Assembly: GCA_030685235.1 (NCBI GenBank)
Contig: MU839096.1
Coordinates: forward strand, 434,001 to 498,000
DNA: 64,000 nucleotides
DNA from: Copromyces sp. CBS 386.78
Taxonomy: Eukaryota; Ascomycota; Sordariomycetes; Sordariales; Sordariaceae
Reading direction: 5' to 3'
Shown here one piece after another: positions 11,059 to 21,448 of the stretch. The notes beneath the pieces are model-generated. The model had not been told where the DNA came from and did not search any database. It was given only the letters and a program-made list of their open reading frames with translations. The position numbers and the translations under genes were made by a program. How positions within the stretch are numbered: position 1 is the stretch's first letter; every line of letters begins with the position of its first letter.

Positions 11059-11856
11059 CTAAAGATACCAACCCATCTTCCTCTTGATCTCATCCAACTC
11101 ATCCTCCGCTCTCCTGATTTTCCTCTCCGTCTCCGTGATATCCTCCTCCGTTGTCCCCATCGTCGGCTTCAACAGGTCCGATATGTACGCCGACATGTTC
11201 GTTCCTTCGTTTCCCATGGCCATAGTAGGCGAACTCGCGACCTTCGAGAACGATCGCTGCTGCCGCCGTTGTTCCTGCTGCCCACCCATCTCCACATCCG
11301 TATCAATCTCCATATCATCATCATCATCATCATCATCCTTCTCTTTCAGCCCCGTACCCGTCTCCCCCATGTTCAAATCCAACCCCATGGTCCTCAACGA
11401 AGCCGCCGAAGGCAACGGACTTTCACACCCCCTCAACCCAATGAACCGTCCAATCCGCCTCCTCTTCTCCTCAATCCCCATCCCCGCTGGCCACGCCACC
11501 GGACAAGGGTAGTGCGCCGTCCACTGGCATGGCGTGCGCTGGTGGTAGAAGCTCGCGAGGCGGTCTAGCTGGTCGTCGGTCAAAAGCCAGAAGTTAAGTA
11601 GGGTCTGCGGGAACTCGGGGTGAACGGTGCCCGAGGTTAACTGGACTAGGGGGGCGAGGGGGAGGGCGAGTTGTTGGAGCTTGCGGGCGAAGTTTGGGGA
11701 GAGGTGGGAGCGGCGGGTTGTGAGGGTTGGGTGCTGTTGTGGTAATTGTGTTGATTGTGACGATTGTGGTTGTGGTGTTCCTGATGATGGGGGAGGTGGA
11801 CGGTGATGAGGACCCCGAGGATTGGTGGGTTGTTGACCTGGTTGTTGGTTGGACAT
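11059..11856 (-). CDS. Conserved fungal hypothetical protein, Asp-rich
   Basis: 265 aa from the ATG at 11854-11856 (MSNQQPGQQ). The frame is open another 150 bases upstream but begins there only with TTG. A Pro/Gln-rich disordered N-terminus is followed by an ordered region at about residues 55-130 (FARKLQQLALPLAPLVQL, then NFWLLTDDQLDRLASFYHQ and a Trp/Cys-rich TPCQWTAHYPCPVAWP), an Asp run encoded by an (ATC)8-like repeat, and a C-terminal coiled coil ending KRKMGWYL. The well-defined W/C core and G/C-ending codons argue that it is real. I do not recognise a family with a known function. It lies between sec66 (convergent) and orc3 (same strand). Confidence 0.65.
   Translation of the reverse strand: MSNQQPGQQPTNPRGPHHRPPPPSSGTPQPQSSQSTQLPQQHPTLTTRRSHLSPNFARKLQQLALPLAPLVQLTSGTVHPEFPQTLLNFWLLTDDQLDRLASFYHQRTPCQWTAHYPCPVAWPAGMGIEEKRRRIGRFIGLRGCESPLPSAASLRTMGLDLNMGETGTGLKEKDDDDDDDDMEIDTDVEMGGQQEQRRQQRSFSKVASSPTMAMGNEGTNMSAYISDLLKPTMGTTEEDITETERKIRRAEDELDEIKRKMGWYL
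11314..11337. repeat. (ATC)n microsatellite inside the hypothetical gene
   Basis: About eight ATC units; read on the minus strand they encode a run of Asp residues. Confidence 0.85.
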
Positions 11857-13086
11857 TGTGTGTTTTGCTGTCTTCTTCCCCTGAGGAGTTGAACGGATTT
11901 GATCGGCGTCTTTTTCGTAATGAGGGCAGAATCGCGATGCTGGCTCGATTGATTTCTCCCCCAGATCGCGGTTCCCGGTTCGGTGACTCTTGGCCGAGCG
12001 TTCCAAGAGGAGGGCACGGGGTTTAAATACTATGACGAGTAAAACCTGAAGAGGATATACGAGATGACAAGCTCCTGGTGAACGGCCCCCTCGTGATTAA
12101 CGGATCTGCTCAACGTCGGTGCTCGTTTGCGAGGAGAGTGACTGCGATCCGATCAAGCTTTGAGAACAACAGAAGAGGGGTTTTGTAATGAGTAAATAGG
12201 TAGGTAGTTATTGACGAGCATACAATAACTGAGGTAAAGTGAAGGCCTTTTTTTCTCGCCTCTTTCGTCGGTTTGGTTCGTGCACCCGTCGTTATCGCGG
12301 CAGAGGATAGTGAATAGACAACTGCCAGTAGCAGACTGTATAATGGTTTCTTTTCTTTTTGGCTATTTGGTATGGTATTCCCACCACAATGGACGTTTGT
12401 GAAGAGGAAGGGCTACGAGATGATGTCCTGCTGTTTCTCGCTGCAGTAGAAGCCGACGACGGCGTTTGGACACAACGAACGAAAGGAAAACGAAGGAGAA
12501 GCAATTTGGCAGGATATTGATGAAACAGCCCAATGAACGTAACCGTAGCCCTCTTGTAGATATTACCCACGAAAGCGTGTCATTCATGTCATTGGCGAGA
12601 AGGCAGCCGCTGGGGATGATTTCCAGAAGCAGCAAAGGTAGGCGGCAACACTGAAAGCTGGGATGCCGCCCATCTTCTTTCTTTGTCTGCTTTTTTGTGA
12701 ATCGATGGCATTGGTCAAGTCGTTCAAATAACGCCAGCCGCCTGCCCTCCTCTTTGTCTCTCATCTTGGACTTGAATGAGGTATCGGGATTGTCTAGAGG
12801 GGATATAAGAAGGGCACCAACTTAAGACATTGTTCGGACTTCTCGTCGAAAACAACGTGAATGAAATGAATGCCAGTGACGGTAACAATGCCTTTTATTT
12901 TTCCTTTCCCCACGCAGCCACGGAAAATGCCAAACATAGCTTCTCATTCCATCCACGGCCAAAGATGAAACACTGGAGACAACAAAGAACGCGAACGGAA
13001 AGTTGCCCAGACGCTCTCGGCTTCGACCCTTTTCTTCCATCCATCTAGCCGCTTTCCAGCCACACCTGCCTTTTCCAGATGGGAAA
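11857..13086. other. Intergenic, 1.2 kb
   Basis: 5' region of the hypothetical gene and 3' flank of orc3, both on the minus strand. Open frames of 60-130 codons occur here but none shows family similarity or consistent codon bias. Confidence 0.45.
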
Positions 13087-15479
13087 TCACAATAACCACT
13101 TCACCTTAGCAACATGATCCGCCTTCTTCTTGCTCTGCTTAACAAAGCCCATCATCCTCAACTCCGCCAGTCCGCGATAGAACCGCACCAGCGCCTCCCT
13201 CTCACCCAGTCCGACATCTGAATCCTCGCCCACCAACGCATAATACGCCGACCATAGATCCGCCACGTTAACCAACGATCCCGTCTCCAGGTACAGTTGA
13301 TACAAAATACACGTCGTCGGCAGCGTAGCCGACAGCGTCCCCGTGGTTTTGCTGCAGCACTCACACCCGAGGTACCCATGCGGCCTGGTCAAAGCCCGCT
13401 CAAAGGTTGTTCCCGGCCGGGGGACAAAAACGTCCCGGTAGGGAGCCTCGGCGTCGTACGCCCATGCTTCATGTAGGAACAGGCTGTCGATGGGATCGCT
13501 GTAGATGTGGTGGGTGAGTAAATTGACGAGGGAGTCGATGGCCTTGCCGAAGGCTTTGTCTTCCTCCGTTAGCTTGGCCGTGTCCTGGCTGAGCTGGACC
13601 TTTTGGGCGACGACGGTTGTGCGGAGGACTTTGCTTTGAGCGGTGAATTTGCTCTTGAGGGATTGTTGACCTTTTTCCCGGGCTTGCTCGGCTAGGGCCT
13701 CGATCTCGTCGCGGATCTCGGAGAGGGAGCTGATAAGATCCTCGGCTTCGTCCTCCCAGCCTGGTAGGTCGAGGTCGGGACTGCCGGTTTGGATGGCGGT
13801 CAGTAGGCGGTTGATGAGGGCAGGGACGTCGTCTGCTCCTAGCCGTTTTATGGCGTCGATGATGGGCGTTAGGTCGAGTCCGCCGGCGAGAGCGGATACG
13901 TAGAGATCGGTGAAACGGCCGGGAACGAGATCCATGCTGGTTAGAAGGTGCAAAGAGCGCAAGAGTTGCATGAGGTAGTCCTGCTTTTTCAGCCGTTGCT
14001 CAGCCATCTGTTTAACGAGGTAACTGTCATCTTCGACGATTGACTGTGCATGGTTGAGCTGTCTCGCGTCCACCGCGGCCTCGACATGTGCCTTAAAGGA
14101 GTCAAGCGTTCGTACAGCCTGGAGGTGGTCAGGTTGGAGAAGCTGACGGGTGAGAGACTTTTCATCCGCAAGCAGGACACTTAAAGGGTTTGCGTAGAAG
14201 TGGCACATGTAGGCGTACTGAACAGCATATTTGTAAGCCTTGATAAACGTGACGAAGAAAGGATCGAGCCGAACTCACCTTAATAGAACTGATAAACACC
14301 CGAATACCAGCAACCTGATCCCGCTGGCGATCCAGCAAATTCCTCAGTAACGTAGGCCCTAGTCGAAGCGTCGCCTGCGTCCCAGCAATGGCGCTCTTGA
14401 AGACATTATCAAGTACCAAGTCTGCCTGGACGACATCGAACTTGGCACCAAACAGTTGTCGGGCAGTAGACTTGAGAAGTCGCGCCTGGAAGAGTTCTAC
14501 CGAGGTGGCGATGCCGAAGAGTACGGAGAACTGGATGCGCCCCTGCCATGAACTGTATCGCCCAAACCTGTTTAGCCACGCTGCCCCGGGAAAAGTAACC
14601 GAGTAAGAAGAGTGTCAGTTCAACTTACTGGAAAAGAGCGAGCAAATCAGTCAATAACGAGCTCTCAAACGCCTCGCTATCCTCGAACGCCACAATAACC
14701 CGCTTCGACGGATCCTGTTGTGCGCTGAGAAAAGCGTGTAGTCCCTCCAGGTCATAGTCGAGGTACTTCCTGCCATCCCGACCAAAGGCAACTTCGGCGT
14801 CTTCATCCCCATCGCTGCCGCCGCCGCCAATAGACACTTGTGCAGTGGCGTCTCTTATCACCTTTTTCAGCGCTGCCTTGAGGTTCGGCGCCCCGGCCGC
14901 TCGTAGACGGACGAATCGGGCTTGTGTGGCTTTGCCGAGAGCCTCGGAGAGTTGTTCGAAGAGGAGGTCCTGGGAGGCGATATTGGGGCCGGTGATGATG
15001 AAGCCGGCTGGGATTCTGGTTCCTCTTGTTCTATTTTGTGTCAGTGTCAATTTCTCTTCATTTATCAGGTGGGAAAGGAGTCATGGCTACTGACGCATCA
15101 CCCTCGGCATCACGAATAAACGAGCTGACATCTTCTAGTGTCGTTCTGTTTGCCTCTCTCAGGACATTCTTCACTCGAAACGCGCAAGTCAGCAATCTTA
15201 TCCAAGAACAAACACCACACCGCGCAATTCCAACCCCCATTCCTGTCCGCCTAACCTCCAGAACCCCCCTCCCCTGAAAATCAAACTCATCGACAAACAC
15301 CCATCTCCATCACACTCCCAAGAACAGGAACCCAAAAGTCTTAAAAGCAGGAACATAGAAAACCTACCTTGATCCGTCCATCAAGAACCGGCCACGCCGT
15401 ATCAAACACCTGCCTCCTCAACTCCGCAGCTTCCGCACTCTCCTTCCCGCCAAATAGTCGAGGAAAAGCAGCAGCAGCA

Positions 15480-15518
<39 letters not shown>

Positions 15519-15820
15519 TGCGTCTGCGTCCTCTCCGTCTCCGCCTCACCCTCTTGCACCATTTCCGCGGCGGCAGCAGATGAAGAAGCGCGTTTGCTGG
15601 TAACTTTCCGCCTCTTCACTGGCCTCGCTTTCTCTTGCTGTGGTGAGCCACTGTGGCCTGCTGGGGTGAAGATGTAGACTGCCTGTTTTGATGAGTGTGA
15701 GTAAGTGCTGGTGAGAGGTGTGAAGGATCTTGGTTGGGGACAACATGAAGAAATATGTAAACCTACTCGGTGATCATCGTCCTCAAACAGAGCTGGGTTG
15801 TCGTCGTGTGATTCTGCCAT
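13087..15820 (-). CDS. orc3: Origin recognition complex subunit 3
   Basis: Six predicted exons: 15767-15820, 15368-15682, 15095-15168, 14629-15030, 14279-14567 and 13087-14217, giving 754 aa. Orc3 is a structural subunit of the six-protein complex that marks replication origins and loads MCM. The N-terminal ORC3 domain is recognisable from TAWPVLDGRIK joined to NVLREANRTTLEDV, then RIPAGFIITGPNIASQDLLFEQL (about residues 153-175), a degenerate AAA+ fold. The middle exons give the helical insert (FGRYSSWQGRIQFSVLFG). The C-terminal winged helix ends CILYQLYLETGSLVNVADLW and VRFYRGLAELRMMGFVKQSKKK. A poly-Thr run of 13 at about residues 85-97 comes from a (TCG)12 repeat. The 199-nt second intron and the GTCAGT donor at 15094 are the weakest splice calls. 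Confidence 0.92.
15481..15516. repeat. (TCG)12 trinucleotide repeat in orc3 exon 2
   Basis: Twelve perfect TCG units on the + strand; on the coding strand they read ACG and encode poly-threonine in the disordered N-terminal part of Orc3. Confidence 0.95.
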
Positions 15821-17484
15821 TGTGAATGGCGACAGAGTTGGTTCACTGATGTACCTGGAATTGTGTGAAATGTGAACGTGGATGTATTCAAAGTGTAAAA
15901 TGCGGAGATGGATGGATAGAGCTCCTATCCCCGTGCAGTTTTCGAGCAGGTAGGCAGGTATACTGGAAGGTACTCGATAGCTTCCGGCATAGTTACGATC
16001 ATGAAGGAACCAAAAGCAAGTTCAGGGATGTTTGTTCATGTAAAGCGGCGTTGTCAATACCTGAACTGAAGGAACGCGTCTCAAACAATCCCCGTTCGTC
16101 AATTGGAGGGAAGCTGCGAGGGCCACCATCCCAGGCCAGGGCGGTCGCTGCAATGGAGGAGCGCTAAATGTACAACCAAAGCCACAGCACCTCCTGCGCC
16201 ACTAACAATTCTGCGTAGGGGTCAATAGCCCCTGTGGCTTCCCAATTCAGCAATTCGCCGTCCGTGAATTCGTCTGTTTACATCATGATCAAAACAACGG
16301 GCGAGGATGGAATGAGTACCGACCAGTGTTGAGCGAGTGGTTGAGGTGTTGCCATCGTCAAAGCATTAAACATTTTCATTCACTCAGGAGCAGCCTTGAG
16401 ACTCTCATCAAATAGAATCATGAATATCAATTGGTATACCTACTTCGTTAAGCAAGTAATCTTAACCATACCTTTCTCAAATTTCGTCATCAAACCAAAC
16501 TGAGCCCTCGCGAACCGGGACAACCGCACTCCATCCCGGTCTCGAAAGGTTTGACCAAATTGCCATTTAGTATCAGATCGATCTTGTCTTCTTCATTATG
16601 GAGCGGGCCGTAGCCAAATATAGAAACACGGAATCAAAGAAGCCAAGGAGCAAAGCTCAAAGTACCAAAGCAGTAACTTCATTGTCTCGAGACGCCTTCC
16701 TCTTTCCTCCTTTTCTCCTTCCCCTGTAAGTGACCGAGAAAGACCCTAACAGAGATACGTTGAAGTCCAAATGAATCATAATCGTTGAAGTGCCTGTCTG
16801 TGCTCATCATCTTTTCCAATCCACCTCGCAAAATAACCTTTAGATTTTCCTTTCCCTTCGTGACACCGTTCGTTGAGAACCATCATCATCATCATCATCA
16901 GCTTTCTTCGCGTTTCCAGACATTTGTAAACATCAAGACTCATGAATGCAAAAGAGAGGCATGAAGGAGAACCCTAAGGAAGAATAACAAGGCATGCCTG
17001 TATTTCGTAACAACGACCCAAACCCCCACGAAGAACAACCTAAACAAGAACACCCCCAGATAGCGATTTGATGATGACGAATGGTTTCGGTACGGATGTT
17101 GCGAGAGATCAAAGAACAGACAAATAGACACCAGACAGACGTACGGAATCAAAAGGGAAACAGGAAACGCGCAAAACCCCCACCAACTAGTTATACAGAA
17201 ACATCATCTTCTTTCTTTCTTTCGCTGACTCTCACTCTCTTCTCACTTCCACATGACCATGACCTGAATGCTTATCGGCCCTCCCATCGACACCTTGTTC
17301 CCAAAAAGAACATCATTGCGCCCACTTTTCCACCTTCTCTTGAGAATTTCCATATTTCCTACCAGAGCCTTCCCACTCGATAGCATATTCAAACCGGCCG
17401 AATATAAACAGTTCCGCAACAGAGTCCTTATCGCTATGTCGGACGCAGGCAAAAGAAAAACAGAGCTTATATGTTTCCTGGTCT
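15821..17484. other. Intergenic, 1.7 kb upstream of orc3
   Basis: AT-richer than the flanking genes. Contains an (ATC)6 run at about 16881-16900 and A/T-rich direct runs, plus open frames up to 100 codons without family similarity. It should hold the orc3 promoter at its left end and the PWWP gene 3' flank at its right end. I see no RNA gene. Confidence 0.45.
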
Positions 17485-17652
17485 TTACGGATCGTCAGGA
17501 CCGGGATCGTCAGGGACCCGGAGGCACTCGAGAGACATTTTGATACAGCGATCGGACCGGCCGCCGTTTAAGGGATGCCGTTCACACTTGGCCTTTTTCT
17601 CTCGGCACCAGCGGCATGGTATCGGCCTCCCAAAGGCATTCAGTTGTACAGG
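17485..17652 (-). other. Coding-like Cys-rich segment in frame beyond the PWWP stop
   Basis: The frame of the PWWP gene continues after its TGA (17683-17685) without another stop to a TAA at 17485-17487. The last 55 codons (17652 to 17488) use the same preferred codons as the gene and hold a C-x2-C-x6-C-x12-C-x6-C pattern (CRWCREKKAKCERH onward). This resembles a Zn(II)2Cys6 cluster with one cysteine missing. A possible acceptor at 17653-17654 is in phase with the donor at 17793, so alternative splicing could join it to the PWWP protein as a different C-terminus. It may equally be a 3' UTR coincidence. Confidence 0.35.
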
Positions 17653-17682
17653 CTGTCCGAGAGAACCGATCACGTGCCCTTC

Positions 17683-20072
17683 TCAGGCAGCAGCCTCAAC
17701 CGTCTCAGAAGACTTTGCCTGTATCACCTCTCTCATTAGCTCATGTCTCGGTCTTAGGTGACTCGGCCATTTTCGGGGACAGATGCAACATACGTCTTCG
17801 GTCTCTGGCTTTTCGGTCTTCTCGTCCGCATCCTTCTTCTCAGCCTTCTCCTCGGCCTTTGCTTCGGCTTCCTCCATCTTGGAGTCGCCATCCTTGTCCT
17901 TGGGGGCCTCCTCAGCCTTGTCAGACGTGGAAGGCTCCTCACTCTTGCCCTTGCCGCCGTTGGTCTTATTGGTATCCTCCTTGACCTCCTTCTCGACCTC
18001 CTTCGCCTTTCCGTTGACGCCATTAGTAGTGGCTTCTTTGTCGGCTGCGAGGACGGCAGCGGAGGTAGCCTCACCGGCTAGAAGCTTGTTCCACTTGTCC
18101 AAAAGTGTTTGCGAGCGAGGCTTGAACTTGAACTCCTCCTCCTTGGGAATGTTCTCGAGCTTAAGGATGGCCTTGAGCACCTTGTTGATCTTGGTGGCTC
18201 TGATGATGCTGACTTCAAGATCTGGGAACGCTTCCAGCTTAGTTAGGAACTCAGACATGACCTTCATCTCCTCAGACTTGGGCTCCTGATCCCTGGTGAG
18301 CAGGCCCTTTTGAAGCTTGTGGCGGAGAAACAACACCTCGCGCTGTTCAATCGTGACATGTCAGCAATTTGCACTCTTGAAATCAAATCTCCCATGCGTC
18401 AACGTACCTCCTTGCGAGTATGCTTCTCCTCGGGCGTAAGTTCTTGCTCCTTGGGAGTAGCAGCCTCCTTTTCACCCTTCTTCTCCTCCGTCTCCTTGGT
18501 CTTCTTGGCCGGCTTAGCCTTCGTAGTCTTTGCTTCCGCTGCGGGCTTAGCAGTCTTGGGGGTGGCGGCGGCACCGTTCGCGGTCTTCGCGGTCGAATTG
18601 GTCGTCAACTTTATCTTGGGCTTCTTGACCGACTCTGACCGCTGAGGAGTTTCCTGTTTCAGTTTCCCAATGGTTAGCGCATGCCAGTCACTTCTTGCCT
18701 AAACGCGGCTGCAACTCACCTCTACGGGCTCCTCGGCCTTTCTCTTCTTGGCCTTCTTCTTGTCGGTCTGGGGCTGCTCGTCGCTCGCATCGGCCATCTC
18801 GACGTCCTCATCCTCGCTAACAGCAGCCTTGGACTTCTTGCCCTTGGGAGTGGCGGCAGCCTTGGCGGCCCTGGCCTTCTCCTGCTCAATCAGCTCCTCC
18901 TGGAACCGCTGCAGAACCTCCTTGTAAAAGGACAAGGGGTGGGTCTCAGCAGCCAAGTGGTGCGCAGCCGCAAGGTCCTTGCGCATCTTGTCCATCTTCA
19001 TATCCTTGATGGCCTCGGGATCAAGCTCGATAAGCTCTGTGTTAACCACCCAGCCGCTACAGTTCGAAGCAACATCGCTTTTGGTTAGCTAAAAGTCCAA
19101 GATAGAAGCTAGATAGGGCGCACAGGGAAGCTCGCGCCGCGACTGCTAGTCCGAAACTTACAATTCGTTGGTGTGAAGATACATGACGGGATAAGTGCGG
19201 TCGTGTGCCCTCTTGCCGCCATCGGCAAAGTCTTCGCGGTAGGTACCATCGGGACGCATGGCGGAGACGGGTCGCGACTTGATGAGCGACTGGGGAAGCA
19301 TGTCCTCATCGCAGATGATAACTGGCCATTGAGGGAAGCCCTTCAGCTTGACGTAGTAGTGGTCGCCAGGCTGCGCGTCGAGATGGAGAAGCTTGGCCTT
19401 GGAAGCCTTCTTGTTGAGCTTGGAACCACCGCCGACGGACTTGCGACGGCTGTTCGAAGACTTGTTGCTCTTGGACGTGGCGGCCGCGGAAGCAGCAGGG
19501 CTGGCGTCGTCGGGCTGCTGGGTTTGCTCTGCCGACTCGGGAGCGGGAGTCTGGGCGGCGCTGGCATCGGCCATTTCGACGTCGGACTTTTCTGTTTGTT
19601 CTTGTTCGGGCTTGTCGGTGGCCTTGTCGTCGGACTTGTCGGCGGGCTTGTCCTCGGAGTCTAATGGATAGGCGAAGGTGATGATTAGCTAAGATGTTCC
19701 GAAGGGATGATCGCGGATGGACGGTTGGGTGGATGGATGGATGGATGGATGGATGGACGACGACGGGAGGTGAATGGATGCCTGGGTGGCCGGGCGGATG
19801 GGTGAATGGGTGAATGGTGGTGGATTCTAGATACCTCGGGCAGCCTTGTCCGACTCTTGTTCGGCCGGCGCTTCACTAGTAGGCGCAGGCGCAGCAGTCT
19901 CAGTAGCAGTGGCCGCCTTCTCCTCGGCGGCGTTGGTAGCGGCAGCAGCTTCCCCCTTCTTTGTCTCGCCGGCTTGAGTAGTCGCAGGGGTAGGCACGGC
20001 CTCCTTCTCAGCGGCGGGTGTTGGCGATGCGGCCGCAGCAGCCGGCGCGTTGGTCGTGGAGTCGTCAGACAT
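17683..20072 (-). CDS. PWWP-domain chromatin protein with LEDGF/TFIIS-N-like domain
   Basis: Predicted exons are 19835-20072, 19162-19660, 18720-19056, 18408-18653, 17794-18342 and 17683-17718, giving 634 aa. An Ala/Thr/Glu-rich disordered N-terminus precedes the PWWP domain at about residues 178-260 (DHYYVKLKGFPQWPVII, with PQWP for PWWP, through MYLHTNEFGWVV across an exon junction). Lys/Ala/Glu-rich linkers follow. A helical domain at about 441-530 (FLRHKLQKGLL, then DLEVSIIRATKINKVLKAIL) resembles the LEDGF integrase-binding/TFIIS-N fold, and an acidic tail follows. PWWP domains bind methylated histone H3 tails plus DNA, and this pairing is typical of LEDGF- or Ioc4-like transcription and remodelling factors. 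The final 12-codon exon after a 75-nt stop-free intron is uncertain; see the in-frame segment beyond it. Confidence 0.85.
19731..19756. repeat. (GGAT)n tetranucleotide repeat in PWWP-gene intron 1
   Basis: About six and a half GGAT units inside the predicted 174-nt first intron. Confidence 0.9.
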
Positions 20073-21448
20073 GGTATGTGATAGGGCGGGTGAGGGTAGA
20101 ATAATCCGGGCTGCAGCGGGTGGCGACGTGATGTCAGAGAGAGCTAGTATAACCGGGCCGTGGGTGATGGTGATGGACGCCGCGATGGTTCAAAGTCCGA
20201 TTCTTTTCCTAGAAAAAATAAAAAGACAAGGAAAGGGACACGACGCGTGATTGCGCGTCGGGAATTGGATGGATGGCGGCGTCGAGGCTACCGAAAGCTT
20301 GTCGTTCGGCTCGTTGGTGGCTATCTACGTCAACGCGCGCGTGACTTTTTGTTGATGCTGCGATAAGCCTCCCAAGGTAGCGCTGTTGCTGTTGCTGTTG
20401 AGTTGCAGGTTGATGATGATGATGATGATATGGATGGGCAACGGCAACCGTGGACAGTAATGATGGAGGGACGGGGCGGGTCACAATGCGCAGAAGCTTG
20501 GACAATGGAGAGAGGATCCGTACTGGGCGGAAAAGGGAAGTAAAGTGGTCGAAGGGAAGCTTTCGCAGTTAGTGACAAGTCCTTGTTTCTCTTCTGTCTT
20601 CGCCAAAGAGAGAAATTATTTGAAGGTGACCGGGACTTGGTCCGAGCGTCGCCTACCTTCTATGGAACTCTAGACTAGTGATGTCTTGCGGCTTGCCCGC
20701 GGGAGGAGCAAGGAGCCGAACGACCGGAAGCTCGACGCTGTGTGGAGGGATTGGCAATGCCATCGGTTCTGCCTGGCTGGCTGAGCGAATGACACTTTGC
20801 CTTGCTCGCTCCATCAGCACCACTCAGCAGTACGTATGGGGACGAGAGATACACCATCACGATATGTAGCAAGGTAGGGGTAGAAGTTGTATACAAGAAC
20901 CCATGCTTCCGCCCGCCACCTCCTCTTGCATCAGGCCAGATATCCGCCGAGATCCCAAGACTCGACGCCAACAATCACCGTCCACCGCGACCCGACTGAG
21001 TGATACCTATAGATGCTGCCCATCCGAGTTGACCCAGTCGACCATGAATCCACAGTTGAACTGCTGTCCCCAGATCGTCATCCCTCATTCCCCTTTCCAT
21101 CCAAGCACAACCCAGCCCCAAACATTCCCAGACAGGCCTCTCCCCGACACTCTCACGCAGCTGCGGTCGTGAAACCCCGCACCACTCCGGACTTGGGCCC
21201 TGAAGCTGACACCCTGAGCACCACTCGGCCTGCCAAAACCGCCCAGCACATGTATCCGCGAATCGATGTCGTGACGACCTGGGTTGCTAGGTAGCATAAG
21301 ATAATACATTCTTCTTGAACTATTGTGTCCTTCCCATTCCATCCACACCCACATATAACACACCGCCTCAAATTAGTAGAGAGAGGGGTTAACCAAACAC
21401 TTGCCTTGCATTTGCCATACATCACACACGTAATCAGTCTCGTTCCCA
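20073..21448. other. Intergenic, 1.4 kb upstream of the PWWP gene
   Basis: Holds the PWWP gene promoter and 5' UTR, and at the far end the brr2 3' flank (both genes on the minus strand). Short CAA/CAT-type simple repeats lie around 20384-20430. No coding signal recognised. Confidence 0.45.

Noticed and set aside
15865..16167. 100-codon frame upstream of orc3
   Set aside because: No similarity and mixed codon use; likely promoter DNA.
16881..16900. CRISPR-like or satellite array
   Set aside because: Simple (ATC)6 microsatellite only; no spaced repeats anywhere in the window.
17243..17452. Additional exon downstream of the cysteine-rich segment
   Set aside because: A 69-codon frame with no splice link or similarity to the PWWP gene.
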